64,000 bases of DNA from Nonomuraea basaltis (GTDB lineage: Bacteria > Actinomycetota > Actinomycetes > Streptosporangiales > Streptosporangiaceae), in assembly GCF_005893125.1 (NCBI RefSeq), contig NZ_VCJS01000021.1, forward strand, positions 1-64,000. Direction: 5' to 3'. The number at the start of each line of letters is the position of its first letter. Within the stretch, counting starts at the first letter, position 1. The position numbers were made by a program, and so were the translations under genes. The notes under the pieces were generated by a model. The model did not search any database and had not been told where the DNA came from. It saw only the letters and a list, made by a program, of their open reading frames with translations. This document shows, one piece after another, positions 8,842 to 17,929 of this stretch.

Positions 8842-9468
8842 CTACATGCCGAGGGGGGCGTGTGGCCCCAGCAGGTCCTTCAACGCGGCCGTCATCGCCG
8901 CGACGAGGTCGCGGTGCGGGTCGATGAGCCACTGGAGCTGGAGCCCGTCCCATAGGGCCACGAGAGATTCGGCGATGCCCCTGGGGTCCCTGGCGTTGGA
9001 GATACGGCCCTCGTTCTGGTCCCGGCGAACGGCGATCGCGAGTAGGCCGATCGTCCTCTCGTATCTGTTGCGGAACCACTCATGCGCCGGATGGTCCGGA
9101 GCCGACGACTCTGCGGCCATGAGGGCGAGCAGCCTCAGCATCTCGGGCCGTTCGAGGTTCCGGCGAACGTACTGCAGCACGGCATACGCCACGCCCTCCT
9201 TCTGGCTGTCCGCTTCGAAGGAGTCGGCGTGCGCGGAGTCGGCGTTCTCGAGGACGGCCACGAGCAGCGCGCTCTTGCTGGGGAAGTGATGGACGACGCT
9301 GGTCAGGCTGAGGTCGAGCTGCTTCGCGATCTCCCGCAGCGACCCGCCTCGGTAACCGCGTGCCGAGAAGACGGATGTCGCGGAGGCGACGATCTCGGCT
9401 CGGCGGCGTGCGCTCTTGGCGTAGGGGCCCCGCCGAGTGCCTGGTCGACTCGCCGTCTCATCGGTCAT
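8842..9468 (-). CDS. TetR-family regulator of the glucuronide locus
   Basis: 208 residues from ATG 9468 (a longer frame exists upstream, but the N-terminal extension is not TetR-like). The helix-turn-helix is at about residues 20-65: AEIVASATSVFSARGYRGG, then SLREIAKQLDLSLTSVVHHF and PSKSALL. The C-terminal half is a helical ligand and dimerisation domain. It is transcribed divergently from the sugar ABC transporter and beta-glucuronidase operon starting at 9627, with 158 bases between starts, the classic arrangement of a local repressor. By position it should respond to a glucuronide, glucuronate or a related sugar; that is inference. Confidence 0.85.
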   Translation of the reverse strand: MTDETASRPGTRRGPYAKSARRRAEIVASATSVFSARGYRGGSLREIAKQLDLSLTSVVHHFPSKSALLVAVLENADSAHADSFEADSQKEGVAYAVLQYVRRNLERPEMLRLLALMAAESSAPDHPAHEWFRNRYERTIGLLAIAVRRDQNEGRISNARDPRGIAESLVALWDGLQLQWLIDPHRDLVAAMTAALKDLLGPHAPLGM

Positions 9469-9502
9469 GGCACCAACCCTATGGGTCCTTGCGGTTACGC
9501 CG

Positions 9503-9512
9503 GTGAATTCAC
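9503..9512. promoter_or_regulatory. Candidate TetR operator
   Basis: GTGAATTCAC is a perfect 10-bp palindrome within GCCGGTGAATTCACGGC, placed 35 bases upstream of the TetR start in the divergent control region. Confidence 0.35.
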
Positions 9513-9626
9513 GGCAAAGAAAATGTAGCAACTGTTCGGTTTTTGAGGTAGCGTCTCGCTCACCCACACCACGACGTACGGAAGAAGCGGTGACGCTTCC
9601 CTCGGGTGGAGAGGAACGGGACATCG

Positions 9627-10913
9627 ATGTTCACCTCAACTGTTGAGAAGACACTCGTCGGCGGGCTGGCCGTCGCACTGCTTATGACCGGCTGCGGCCG
9701 GTCAGAAGCCCGGCCGACGCAGGCCGCGGCGGGCGCCTCCATTGACACCAAACCCGCCGCCGGCACCATCACCGTGTGGGCGATGGGAACGGAGGGCGAG
9801 CTTCTGCCCAAGCTGGCTGCCCGGTTCAGCCAGGCGAACCCCGGCGTGAAGGTGGAGGTGACAGCGGTTCCCTGGCAGGACTATGCCAAGAAGGTGCAGA
9901 CGGCGATCGCCTCAGGAGACACTCCTGACGCCACCATGGTGGGTGCGGTGGACCTCGCGGCGTTCGCGTCCACGGGCGGGCTGGACAAGGTCCCGCCCGG
10001 CCTCGTTGACTTCAGCGTCTTCTACCGCGGCGCCGTCCAGAGCACCACCTTCGAGGGAGCCGGGTACGGCGTCCCCTGGTACGTGGAAACCCGCTCCCTG
10101 TTCTACCGCAAGGACATGGCGCAGGCCGCCGGAGTCTCCGCACCCAAGACCTGGGACGAGTACGGCCCGTTCCTCAAGGCCCTGCAGAAGCAAGGGGCCA
10201 AGTGGGGGCTGTCCCTGCCCACCGGCGCCACGGGGACCTGGCAGGGCGTCGTGCCGTTCATGTGGCAGGCCGGAGCCCAGGTCATGAACGAGGACGGGAC
10301 CACGTTCACCTTCGACACGCCGGAGGCGCTCAAGGGACTGGAGTTCTACCGGTCGTTCATCGCGTCGAAGATCTCCAGCCCGAACGGCCCGGTGAGCCTG
10401 GGAGAGATCGAGCCGCAGTTCGTCGCCGGGTCCACTGCCGCGCTCATCTCCGGCCCCTGGGAGGTGAACCTGCTGAAGTCCGCCGGCGGTGCGTCCTTCG
10501 TCGACGACAAGGTGGGCATCGCGCCGCTCCCGTCGGGACCGAAGTCCAACGCCGGCTACATCGGCGGTGGACAGTGGGCGGTGTTCAAGGACGCCGAGAA
10601 CCGCGAGGGCGCATGGAAGTTCATCCGGTGGATGGCCGGTCCTGACGTCCAGAGGACCTGGTACGACCTGTCCGGAGACCTGCCCGCCATCGAGTCGGCC
10701 TGGAACGAGGGGAAGCTCGCGAGCGACGCGACTCTGGCCGTGTTCCGTACCCAGCTGAAGACGGCACAGCCTGGACCGAACACCACGACATGGCGGCAGG
10801 TCACCGCAGTCCTGGATGCCGAGTTCGAAAAGGTCGCCAAGGGCGTCTCCTCGCCGCAAGCGGCTCTGCGGGAGATCCAGAAAAAGGCGTCGGCGATCGG
10901 AACCGGAGCGTAG
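9627..10913 (+). CDS. Sugar ABC transporter substrate-binding lipoprotein
   Basis: 428 residues from ATG 9627 (GAGAGG upstream; an in-frame GTG at 9606 has no ribosome site). The N terminus has a lipoprotein signal with lipobox LMTGC. The mature part is the SBP_bac_1 family fold: ITVWAMGTEGELLPKLAARF, YGVPWYVETRSLFYRKD, and INGPWEV-like ISGPWEVNLL. It captures oligosaccharides or glycosides outside the membrane and delivers them to the two permeases encoded directly downstream (2-base gap, TAG then ATG). With beta-glucuronidase at the end of the operon, a glucuronide or glucuronide-containing oligosaccharide is the likely ligand. Confidence 0.88.
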   Translation: MFTSTVEKTLVGGLAVALLMTGCGRSEARPTQAAAGASIDTKPAAGTITVWAMGTEGELLPKLAARFSQANPGVKVEVTAVPWQDYAKKVQTAIASGDTPDATMVGAVDLAAFASTGGLDKVPPGLVDFSVFYRGAVQSTTFEGAGYGVPWYVETRSLFYRKDMAQAAGVSAPKTWDEYGPFLKALQKQGAKWGLSLPTGATGTWQGVVPFMWQAGAQVMNEDGTTFTFDTPEALKGLEFYRSFIASKISSPNGPVSLGEIEPQFVAGSTAALISGPWEVNLLKSAGGASFVDDKVGIAPLPSGPKSNAGYIGGGQWAVFKDAENREGAWKFIRWMAGPDVQRTWYDLSGDLPAIESAWNEGKLASDATLAVFRTQLKTAQPGPNTTTWRQVTAVLDAEFEKVAKGVSSPQAALREIQKKASAIGTGA

Positions 10914-10915
10914 GG

Positions 10916-11869
10916 ATGACCTCTCTCGCCTCCGTGAAATCCGCACCGAGCCTGGCTGCCGGCCCACGGCGGACGGGGCCACCGGGGGCCGGGTCAGAAC
11001 GTGCCCGGCGCACACTGATCGCCTGGGCCTTCTGCGCACCCTTCGTCGCGCTGTTCGCCATCTTCGGCGTATGGCCGGTCCTCTCCTCGCTGTCGATGAG
11101 CGTCACGGACATCACGGCCCGGGACATACGGACCCCCTTCAGCGTCGACTTCGTGGGCCTTGCGCACTACACCGCGCTCTTCGGGGATCCGACCTTCCTG
11201 CGGGCGGGTCTCAACACGCTCTACTTCGTCGCCGTGGGAATCCCGCTGACGATGATCATCGCCCTGGCCCTCGCCGTGGCGCTCAATTCCGGGATCCAGC
11301 GCGCGAAGGGATTCTTCCGGGTCGCCTACTTCGCGCCCGTGGTGACCAGCATCGTGGCGATAGCGGTGGTGTGGAGGTACCTCTACGAGCCGGACGGAAT
11401 GATTAACTCCGTCCTTGCCGTCGTGGGAATCCACGGGCCGGACTGGCTGAACGACCCGAACTGGTCCATGCCCGCGCTCATCCTGATGGCGGTCTGGCGC
11501 CACTTCGGCATCCCTATGGTGATCTTCCTGGCCGGACTGCAGTCCATCCCCGAGGACCTGCTCGAGGCGGCTCGCGTTGACGGCGCCACCCGCCGGCGCG
11601 CCTTCCGCAGTATCACCCTGCCGCTGCTCAGGCCGACCACGCTGGTGGTCGCCGTGCTGCTGAGCATCGGTTACCTGCAGTTCTTCGAGGAGCCGTTCGT
11701 GATGACGAGTGGTGGCCCGCTGGACAGCACCACATCGATCAGTTACTACGCCTACGAGCAATTCGGCTTCGGCAATTACGGTATGGCCTCCGCCGCCTCG
11801 TACGTGCTGGTGGCCGCGATCGCGCTGCTCAGCCTCCTTCAGTTCCGCATCTTCCGAGCGAAGGCATGA
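10916..11869 (+). CDS. Sugar ABC transporter permease 1 (MalF/UgpA type)
   Basis: 317 residues, ATG 10916, two bases after the preceding stop. Six predicted membrane helices (first: LIAWAFCAPFVALFAIFGVW). The cytoplasmic EAA loop appears as DLLEAARVDGATRRRAFRSI, the contact for the ATPase subunit. It is the MalF-like half of a carbohydrate importer (CUT1 family). The partner permease follows with a one-base gap. No ATP-binding subunit is encoded at this locus; CUT1 systems in actinomycetes usually share a common MsiK-type ATPase encoded elsewhere. Confidence 0.9.
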   Translation: MTSLASVKSAPSLAAGPRRTGPPGAGSERARRTLIAWAFCAPFVALFAIFGVWPVLSSLSMSVTDITARDIRTPFSVDFVGLAHYTALFGDPTFLRAGLNTLYFVAVGIPLTMIIALALAVALNSGIQRAKGFFRVAYFAPVVTSIVAIAVVWRYLYEPDGMINSVLAVVGIHGPDWLNDPNWSMPALILMAVWRHFGIPMVIFLAGLQSIPEDLLEAARVDGATRRRAFRSITLPLLRPTTLVVAVLLSIGYLQFFEEPFVMTSGGPLDSTTSISYYAYEQFGFGNYGMASAASYVLVAAIALLSLLQFRIFRAKA

Positions 11870-11870
11870 C

Positions 11871-12746
11871 ATGACCACCACGACCGCGAGCACCGCTGCG
11901 GCCGCGTCCGGCCTGAGCGCACACCGGCCCCTCCGGCCCGCCCGCATCATGCTCTACGGCGCCCTCACGTTGGGCCTGCTCGCGACGCTGGCACCGTTCG
12001 CGTGGATGTTCCTGGGGTCGATCAAGCCGACAGGGGAAATCGTCGCGCATCCGAGCGTCTGGCTGCCCCGTTCTCCGACGCTCGGCAACTTCGAACAGTT
12101 GCTGTCGAAGCAGAACTTCGCGGTGTACTTCTTCAACAGCACGCTGGTCGCCGTGACATGTGTCGCGGGAAATCTGCTCTTCTGCTCCATGGCGGGCTAC
12201 GCCTTCGCGAAGATGGAATTCGCCGGGAAACGCCTCCTGTTCGGCCTCGTCCTCACGATGCTGATCGTCCCCGGCGTCACTACGTTCGTGCCGCTGTTCG
12301 TCCTGGTCAGCAACATGGGACTGAGCAACTCCTATCTCGGGTTGATTCTGCCCTTCCTCGTGACACCGCTCGGCGTGTTTCTCATGCGCCAGTTCATCCA
12401 GGACATCCCGGATTCTCTTGTCGAGGCGGCCCGCCTTGACGGCGCCGGTGAAAGACGCATCTTTCTCACGGTCATCGTCCCGCTCTGCCGGCCCCCGCTG
12501 GCGACACTGGCGATCCTGACCTTCCTCGGGCAGTGGAACAACTTCCTGTGGCCGCTGGTGATCGCGCAGACCGAAGATCGCTACACGCTGCCGGTCGCGC
12601 TCGCCCTGTTCTCGGTGGGCGCCAACGGCACCAACTACGGTCTGCTGCTCGCCGGCGCGGTCACCGTCGTCACCCCGATCGTGCTGCTCTTTCTGTTCCT
12701 CCAGAAACAGTTCATCCAGGGCATCGCCAACACCGGCCTCAAATAG
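11871..12746 (+). CDS. Sugar ABC transporter permease 2 (MalG/UgpE type)
   Basis: 291 residues, ATG 11871 one base after the upstream TGA. N-terminal Thr/Ala-rich cytoplasmic tail, then six membrane helices (LYGALTLGLLATLAPFAWMF first). EAA loop: SLVEAARLDGAGERRIFLTV. MalG-type permeases pair with the MalF-type partner upstream. The signature NNFLWPLVIAQ typical of CUT1 MalG proteins is present. About 130 bases separate it from the beta-glucuronidase start, without a hairpin, so co-transcription is likely. Confidence 0.9.
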   Translation: MTTTTASTAAAASGLSAHRPLRPARIMLYGALTLGLLATLAPFAWMFLGSIKPTGEIVAHPSVWLPRSPTLGNFEQLLSKQNFAVYFFNSTLVAVTCVAGNLLFCSMAGYAFAKMEFAGKRLLFGLVLTMLIVPGVTTFVPLFVLVSNMGLSNSYLGLILPFLVTPLGVFLMRQFIQDIPDSLVEAARLDGAGERRIFLTVIVPLCRPPLATLAILTFLGQWNNFLWPLVIAQTEDRYTLPVALALFSVGANGTNYGLLLAGAVTVVTPIVLLFLFLQKQFIQGIANTGLK

Positions 12747-12873
12747 GACAGAACATCCGTCACGGCGAGCGGCCGAACGTCCAACGGCTCGACTGATCCG
12801 CCCCACCGCTGCTCGACACCACCGACGACTCGACCACCGCGTGACCACCGCGCGGAGAAAAGGAGAACCGGCC

Positions 12874-14661
12874 ATGCTTCGCCCGCAGGACGGCCCCACC
12901 CGCGAACGCCGCTCTCTGGCCGGCTTGTGGAGGTTCCGGCTGGACGCGGAGGGAGCCGGCCGCACCGAAGGCTGGTGGCGCTCGCCCCTCGCGGGGGCCG
13001 TGGACATCCCGGTACCGGCCAGCTACAACGACATCTACCCCGAGGCGACAGTCCGGGACCACGTGGGCGACGCGTGGTACCAGACGGATATGTGGGTGCC
13101 TGCCCGGTGGGCAGGGCAGCGCATCGTCCTGCGGTTCGACGCCGCGACCCACCGCGCGACCGTCTGGGTCAATGACACCGAGGTCGCCGAACACGAAGGC
13201 GGCTACACCCCGTTCGAAGCGGATGTCACCGCACACGTGCGACCGGGAGCCGAGAACCGCGTCACCGTCGTGGTCAACAACGAACTGAGCTGGGTGTCGA
13301 TCCCGCCGGGCACCATCGAGGAGCGTCCCGGCGGCCGCCGGGTGCAGCGCTACCTTCACGACTTCTTCAACTACGCGGGCCTGCACCGGCCGGTCTGGCT
13401 CTACACCACGCCGCCGGCGCACATCAGCGACATCACCGTGACCACGGCGTTCGACGACACCACCGGCGTGATCGGCTACCAGGTGGACAGCACCGGGGAG
13501 GCGGACTCAATCCGTGTGTCGCTGCGCGACGCCTCCGGCGCCGAGGTAGCCGCTGCCGCCGGCGCGGTCGCCACGTTGCGCGTGCCTGACGTACATCCCT
13601 GGGCGCCCGGCGACGGCTACCTCTACGAACTCGAGGTCTCACTGCTCAGCGCGTCCGGGGAGGTCGTCGACGGCTACCGCCAGCCGGTGGGTGTGCGCAC
13701 GGTGGAGGTACGCGGGAGGCAGTTCCTGATCAACGGAACTCCCTTCTACTTCCGGGGGTTCGGCAAGCACGAGGACGCGGCGGTGCGCGGCAAGGGCCAC
13801 GACGACGCGCTGATGGTGCATGACTTCGCCCTGCTGGACTGGATCGGTGCGAACTCCTTCCGCACCTCGCACTACCCCTACGCGGAGGAGGTCCTCGACT
13901 ACGCCGACCGGCACGGCGTGGTCGTCATCAGCGAGACTGCGGCCGTCGGGCTCAACCTCAACATCGGCGGAGGTGTCTTCAACTCCGGCAAACGCGTGTC
14001 CACATACTCCCCGGACACGATCGGCGAAGACACCCAGCGCACCCACCTGCAGGCGATCCGGGAACTGGTGGCCCGCGACAAGAACCATCCCAGCGTCGTG
14101 CTGTGGTCCGTGGCCAACGAACCCGACAACGTCCAGCCCGAAGCGCGCGACTACTTCGCCCCACTCGCCGCAGAGACCCGCCGCCTCGACCCCACCCGGC
14201 CCGTGGCCTACGCCAACGCGCTGCTCGCGCCGCCGGACCAATGCGTGGTCACCGGCCTGTTCGACGTCGTCCTGCTCAACCGTTACTACGGCTGGTACTT
14301 CGGCCCCGGCGACCTGGAAGCGGCCGAGACCGCACTGGAGGCCGAACTGCGGCAGTGGGCGGAGATGCACGACAAGCCCATCGTCATCACCGAGTACGGC
14401 GCCGACACCTACCCCGGCCTGCGCAGCATCGTGCCCACCCCGTGGACCGAGGAGTACCAGGCCGACCTGCTCGATGTGTACCACCGGGTCTTCGACCGGG
14501 TCGACGCGGTGGTGGGCGAACAGGTCTGGAACTTCGCCGACTTCGCCACCACCGCGGGCGTCTTCCGCGTCGACGGCAACAAGAAGGGTGTTTTCACGCG
14601 CGACCGCCGTCCCAAGACCGCCGCCTTCCACCTGCGCGCCCGCTGGCGCAAAGACGAGTAA
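12874..14661 (+). CDS. uidA: Beta-glucuronidase (glycoside hydrolase family 2)
   Basis: 595 residues from ATG 12874 with AAAGGAG at 12859-12865 (8-base spacing). Domain order is that of GH2: sugar-binding jelly roll (about 1-175, with DHVGDAWYQTDMWVP), immunoglobulin-like sandwich (about 175-270) and TIM barrel (about 270-595). Acid/base Glu416 lies in SVANEPDN and nucleophile Glu507 in ITEYGAD; E. coli GUS uses Glu413 and Glu504, so spacing is nearly identical. NKKGVF with its Asn-x-Lys, which reads the glucuronate carboxylate, is present as GNKKGVFT. No signal peptide: it hydrolyses glucuronides after uptake by the adjacent ABC system. It is the last gene of the operon. Confidence 0.93.
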   Translation: MLRPQDGPTRERRSLAGLWRFRLDAEGAGRTEGWWRSPLAGAVDIPVPASYNDIYPEATVRDHVGDAWYQTDMWVPARWAGQRIVLRFDAATHRATVWVNDTEVAEHEGGYTPFEADVTAHVRPGAENRVTVVVNNELSWVSIPPGTIEERPGGRRVQRYLHDFFNYAGLHRPVWLYTTPPAHISDITVTTAFDDTTGVIGYQVDSTGEADSIRVSLRDASGAEVAAAAGAVATLRVPDVHPWAPGDGYLYELEVSLLSASGEVVDGYRQPVGVRTVEVRGRQFLINGTPFYFRGFGKHEDAAVRGKGHDDALMVHDFALLDWIGANSFRTSHYPYAEEVLDYADRHGVVVISETAAVGLNLNIGGGVFNSGKRVSTYSPDTIGEDTQRTHLQAIRELVARDKNHPSVVLWSVANEPDNVQPEARDYFAPLAAETRRLDPTRPVAYANALLAPPDQCVVTGLFDVVLLNRYYGWYFGPGDLEAAETALEAELRQWAEMHDKPIVITEYGADTYPGLRSIVPTPWTEEYQADLLDVYHRVFDRVDAVVGEQVWNFADFATTAGVFRVDGNKKGVFTRDRRPKTAAFHLRARWRKDE

Positions 14662-14684
14662 GTTCCTTCAGCCTGGCCTGATCG

Positions 14685-14900
14685 GTGCCGGTATCGAGTG
14701 CGGCGTGGACGCGCAGCCCGGTCCGGGTGGTAGTCGCCGTGACCGCCCTCACCTTCGCCGGCGTGGGCGCGCGCGTCGTCCCGATCGCTCTGCCCGACGC
14801 GTTCCTGGCCGCGGGCGCTCTGCCCACCCTGCACGACCGCTACGGGCTGTCCACCGACGCCATCATCGCCGCGATCCGGACCGAACTGGCCCGTTCCTGA
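14685..14900 (+). pseudogene. Transketolase C-terminal fragment
   Basis: The frame ending at 14900 carries VVPIALPDAFLAAGALPTLH followed by DRYGLSTDAIIAAI, the C-terminal domain signature of transketolase/dehydrogenase E1-beta type proteins. Only about 55 residues remain, with no thiamine-diphosphate or catalytic part. It is probably the tail of a sugar-catabolic gene removed by deletion. Confidence 0.65.
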
Positions 14901-14918
14901 TCCCTCGGGGGAGCGCTC

Positions 14919-15086
14919 ATGTCAATCTCCGACCTGACCGCCATCGTCACCGGCGCGGGCTCCAGGCGCGGCATCGGCCGCGCCACCGCACACGCCCTCG
15001 CCGCCACCGGCTGGAACCTCGCCATCCTCGACCTGGACGAAGCCGGCGCCAAGGAAACCGCCGCTGTCCGGGCGGCCCCACTGTGA
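14919..15086 (+). pseudogene. Short-chain dehydrogenase N-terminal fragment
   Basis: ATG 14919, with GGGGGAG upstream, opens MSISDLTAIVTGAGSRRGIG and continues into RATAHALAATGWNLAILDLD, the Rossmann start of an SDR with T-G-x3-G-x-G. The frame stops at 15086 after 55 residues, where the DNA switches to an unrelated minus-strand gene fragment. It cannot be functional. With the transketolase tail just upstream it marks a former sugar or polyol catabolic operon. Confidence 0.7.
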
Positions 15087-15215
15087 GCCACCGATAGCCG
15101 CCCATCTCGGGCATCGTGACGTCCTCGCGGACCTCCATGCCGAGCTTGCCGATATAGAACGCCAGCGCCTCGTCCTGGTCGGGCACCCACAGGTTCGCGT
15201 GTGAGCCATAGGTGC
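15075..15215 (-). pseudogene. VOC-family (glyoxalase/dioxygenase) N-terminal fragment
   Basis: On the minus strand the frame gives SHANLWVPDQDEALAFYIGK then LGMEVREDVTMPEMGGYRWL, the first beta-alpha-beta-beta-beta unit of a VOC protein. It is cut off where it meets the SDR fragment from the other strand. No stop separates it from the AraC-like piece upstream, so it may also have been fused. Confidence 0.6.
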
Positions 15216-15360
15216 ATCGCTCAGGCTCTCCCCTGGAACTCACCGGCCGTCCCCAGGCGCGCAGCACGCAACCTGGAACGCGCGCCCGGTGGAGGGCCGG
15301 CGCATACCTCGCCCGGTACGCCGTCGGAGACATGCCGAAAGTCCGCCCGAACACGTGTAC
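15216..15360 (-). pseudogene. AraC-family regulator C-terminal fragment
   Basis: Minus-strand residues FGRTFGMSPTAYRARYAP are the last helix of the second AraC helix-turn-helix (consensus F-x-x-x-x-G-x-S-P-x-x-Y-R). Nothing upstream of it is AraC-like, so only the tail survives. Confidence 0.6.
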
Positions 15361-15580
15361 TCGCGACAGTTCAATACGCGATGCCGTGAGTTCCTAGCGA
15401 TCTTGTGCTCGGGCGCGCCAGCGCAGCACCGCGCTTTGAGCGAGAAAATAGCTCAGCGTGCATTTCGTCACAGACTTTCGAGGCGGACGGCCAGAGGGTG
15501 GACAGTGAAACGGCGGATGCCCATAGGCGGGACAACGGGCCGGGTTACGCCAATCGGACAAGCAGGCCCGCCGTCACACC

Positions 15581-16359
15581 ATGAGCAACAACTCCGTTCT
15601 CCCCATCACTAGGAAAATGGCCGCCTTCGGGGCAGGCGCTGCCCTGACCACCGGAGTCATGAGCGGTGCGGCCGCAGCGGCCCCGAGCGCCACGATGGCC
15701 GCCGGCCCGACGACCAGCGCGAGCCAACTGGCCGCAGCATCCTCAGCGGTCTCGCCCGTGTACTCCTGGCGCGCCAACACGGCCGCCTTCCACGCTGGCG
15801 GCGGCTCGCTCCTGCTCGGATCGCTGGGGTTCACTGGGTCCGCCCGGTCGGCGAGCGCTCAGCCGGCTGCCGGCCCCCATCACGAATCGGGCTGGCACTG
15901 GAGCAACTGCACAAGGGATGGCAATCAGGGTATCCAGGGCCGGCTCTCGGGGGCGAGGGCAGGTCCGCACAAGGTGGCCTCGCGCAAGCGGGTGACCATC
16001 AACTACTCGTTCGCCCGGGTATCGGACTTCCAGACCTGCCGACACGGCTCTGGCGGCGTCAAGGCTCGCAAGGTCGTCTTGTCGAGTGCGCTCTACGTCA
16101 AGGGCAGCAGGTTTTCTTGCGATACCCTCACGCTCGCCGGTCAGGGAGGGTCGTCGGCACCTGCACGTTCCGTCGCGGCACGGCGGTCTTCAAGCTCAAG
16201 CAGACCTGCAACAAGGCCACGATCTGCCGGATCCGCACGGGAACGATGCACGTCTACGCGAAGGGTGGCGCCGAAATCAAGCGCGTGCGGATGCAAGTGT
16301 CCTCGAGGATCCACGACCATCTAGGCGGGAACACCTACTGGAACACACCGAGGTTCTAG
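15581..16359 (+). pseudogene. Small secreted protein interrupted by a frameshift
   Basis: ATG 15581 starts a protein with a weak signal-like N terminus (KMAAFGAGAALTTGVMSGAA). Its cysteine-containing body (GWHWSNCTRDG, VSDFQTCRHGSGG, RFSCDTLTLAG) then changes frame at about 16130-16150 and continues as VGTCTFRRGTAVFKLKQTC, ending NTYWNTPRF at 16359. Read through, it gives about 255 residues with paired cysteines, an extracellular protein of no family I recognise. One extra base in the run around 16145 would explain it; sequencing error and true mutation cannot be told apart here. Confidence 0.5.
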
Positions 16360-16435
16360 CAGGCTCCCCGCACACTGGCACACCGGAACCCCCGGACTCG
16401 ACCCGTCACTGCGACGCCGCTGACCGCATTCGCAA

Positions 16436-16657
16436 ATGTCTCGTTCCGGGATTGTCACGGCGTCGGCCGGGTGGTGGGAACGACGAGGCGCCGGGGTGGC
16501 GCTGTTGGCGGCCCGGCACAGCAGCCGCATCGTCGCCCAGCAGCTCGGCTTGTCGGTCGCCACCGTCAACAACACCCTGGCGCGCGTCTACGCCAAGCTC
16601 GGCATCTCCCGCCGAGCCCAGCTCGCCGCCCTGGTGGAGGCGACGCCACGAAGGTAA
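16436..16657 (+). pseudogene. LuxR-type helix-turn-helix C-terminal fragment
   Basis: Residues VALLAARHSSRIVAQQLGLS followed by VATVNNTLARVYAKLGIS are the GerE/LuxR DNA-binding domain that ends large actinomycete ATP-binding (LAL) or NarL regulators. Only the last 70 residues are here; the preceding sensor or ATPase region is missing. Confidence 0.55.
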
Positions 16658-17043
16658 TCACCCGGATCCGCGCAACCAGCTGGTGCGGCGACCCCGTGAA
16701 TACCCGAGGTGATGTACGGTTGGCCGCCTGCCAGCTCTCCCGCCACGGGTGGGGGTGTTCACGATAGGCGTGGCCTGCACCGAGTCGGGGATGGTGGTGA
16801 TCGCTTCCCGCAGCACAACTGATCGTTTCCCAGCTGTTCGGCGGGCCGAATAGCGCCACAAGAACCAGGCCAGATACCGGGGTATGGCGCACTTGATGGG
16901 GATGATCACGGTCGATGATCGCAAGGCTCAGTTCAGCAGTGCCAGTGACCCCAGTCGGCGGCGCCCTGGTCATCTCGACTGAACGCAAAGCGTGCCGGGA
17001 GCGAGTGCGACGCGAGCGCCGAGGGAGGAACCGTCAGTAGCAT
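16658..17043. other. Intergenic stretch, no gene seen
   Basis: About 385 bases after the LuxR fragment. Frames on both strands give no recognisable protein and I see no strong hairpin. Confidence 0.4.
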
Positions 17044-17370
17044 ATGTGCATGACGCCTATTACACCCCCCTACTATGCGGTAATCATCACTCAGAAGCTG
17101 AAGGACACGGGCCTAGAGGGATATGACGAGATGGCGGCCCGGATGGTCGAGCTCGGCACCAAGTGGCCGGGCTACCTGGGCCGCGAGTCCGTCGCCAGAG
17201 CCGATGGCCACGAACTGACGGTGATCTACTACGCCGACGCCGAGTCGATCGCCAGTTGGAAGGCCGACGTCGAGCACCTGGAGGCGCAACGGCTCGGACG
17301 CGAGCGCTGGTACGAGTACTACGACATTCGGATCGCCCATGTCGAGCGCGCCTACAGTTTCAGAGCCTGA
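17044..17370 (+). CDS. Antibiotic biosynthesis monooxygenase (ABM) domain protein
   Basis: 108 residues; ATG 17044 (a second in-frame ATG at 17050 is possible). The sequence follows the ferredoxin-like ABM fold: YYAVIITQKLKD, then MVELGTKWPGYLGRES, then LTVIYYADAESIASWKAD and a C-terminal WYEYYDIRIAHVERAY strand. Such proteins are small cofactorless monooxygenases or heme- and quinone-handling proteins that act as dimers. It stands among gene fragments, with no partner that reveals a substrate. The gene itself looks intact. Confidence 0.75.
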   Translation: MCMTPITPPYYAVIITQKLKDTGLEGYDEMAARMVELGTKWPGYLGRESVARADGHELTVIYYADAESIASWKADVEHLEAQRLGRERWYEYYDIRIAHVERAYSFRA

Positions 17371-17929
17371 ACCTGGCGGCCCCGTCCGGGGAACTCACCG
17401 CGTTGATTGCCGCGCGGCAGCCGTACTTCCTGCAGTCGATGCGCGGCCAGCGGCAGCATGCCGCCAACGGCTACCGGCACGGCCCGCCCTGCTACGGCTA
17501 CATCGCCGTCGTGGAGAGGACGCTCTTCCTGCTGGTGCATTGCCCGGGAATCTCTCCCGTCGAAGCCGTTGTCGAGGCCGGCCCTGAGACGTGGCGGCGG
17601 ACGCTGGCGACGCCCGGGCCAGCACGAACCCCGCCAGGATGTCGGTCTCGAAGGCGGCAAGATCTTCTTCGCCGGTAGGGGCCCGGTGCTCGCGCAGATC
17701 CCGCACGACTCCCAGCGTCAACTCACACCTCCCGACTTCACAAGCGCCGCCAAACTCATCACTCCCGTGACAAAAGCTTCACGGAGAGTGAAGCTACTTC
17801 GGGGTGCGGTGATCAATCTGGCAAACGGGAGAAGACGCAGTTCGCATGCAGTGAGCGTGCACGGTGAGGAGGATTCAGCGCCCTCAACTCAAGAACTGTT
17901 GCTTACCCATTTAGGCATGGCTTGTGCGT
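17371..17929. other. Decayed stretch with no intact gene
   Basis: About 560 bases between the ABM gene and the TetR gene. The only recognisable piece is the integrase N-terminal fragment at 17620-17721 (minus). A plus-strand frame through 17371-17600 has protein-like composition, but I do not recognise it. Confidence 0.4.
17620..17721 (-). pseudogene. Tyrosine integrase N-terminal fragment
   Basis: The minus-strand frame contains EEDLAAFETDILAGFVLARA, which I recall as the opening of actinobacterial tyrosine-type integrases (E-T-D-x-L-A-G-F-V-L-A-R-A). After about 35 residues the similarity ends. Confidence 0.4.

Noticed and set aside
16436-16657. Intact small LuxR-type regulator
   Set aside because: No ribosome site near the only start and the domain is the usual C-terminal end of a much larger regulator, so it is treated as a fragment.
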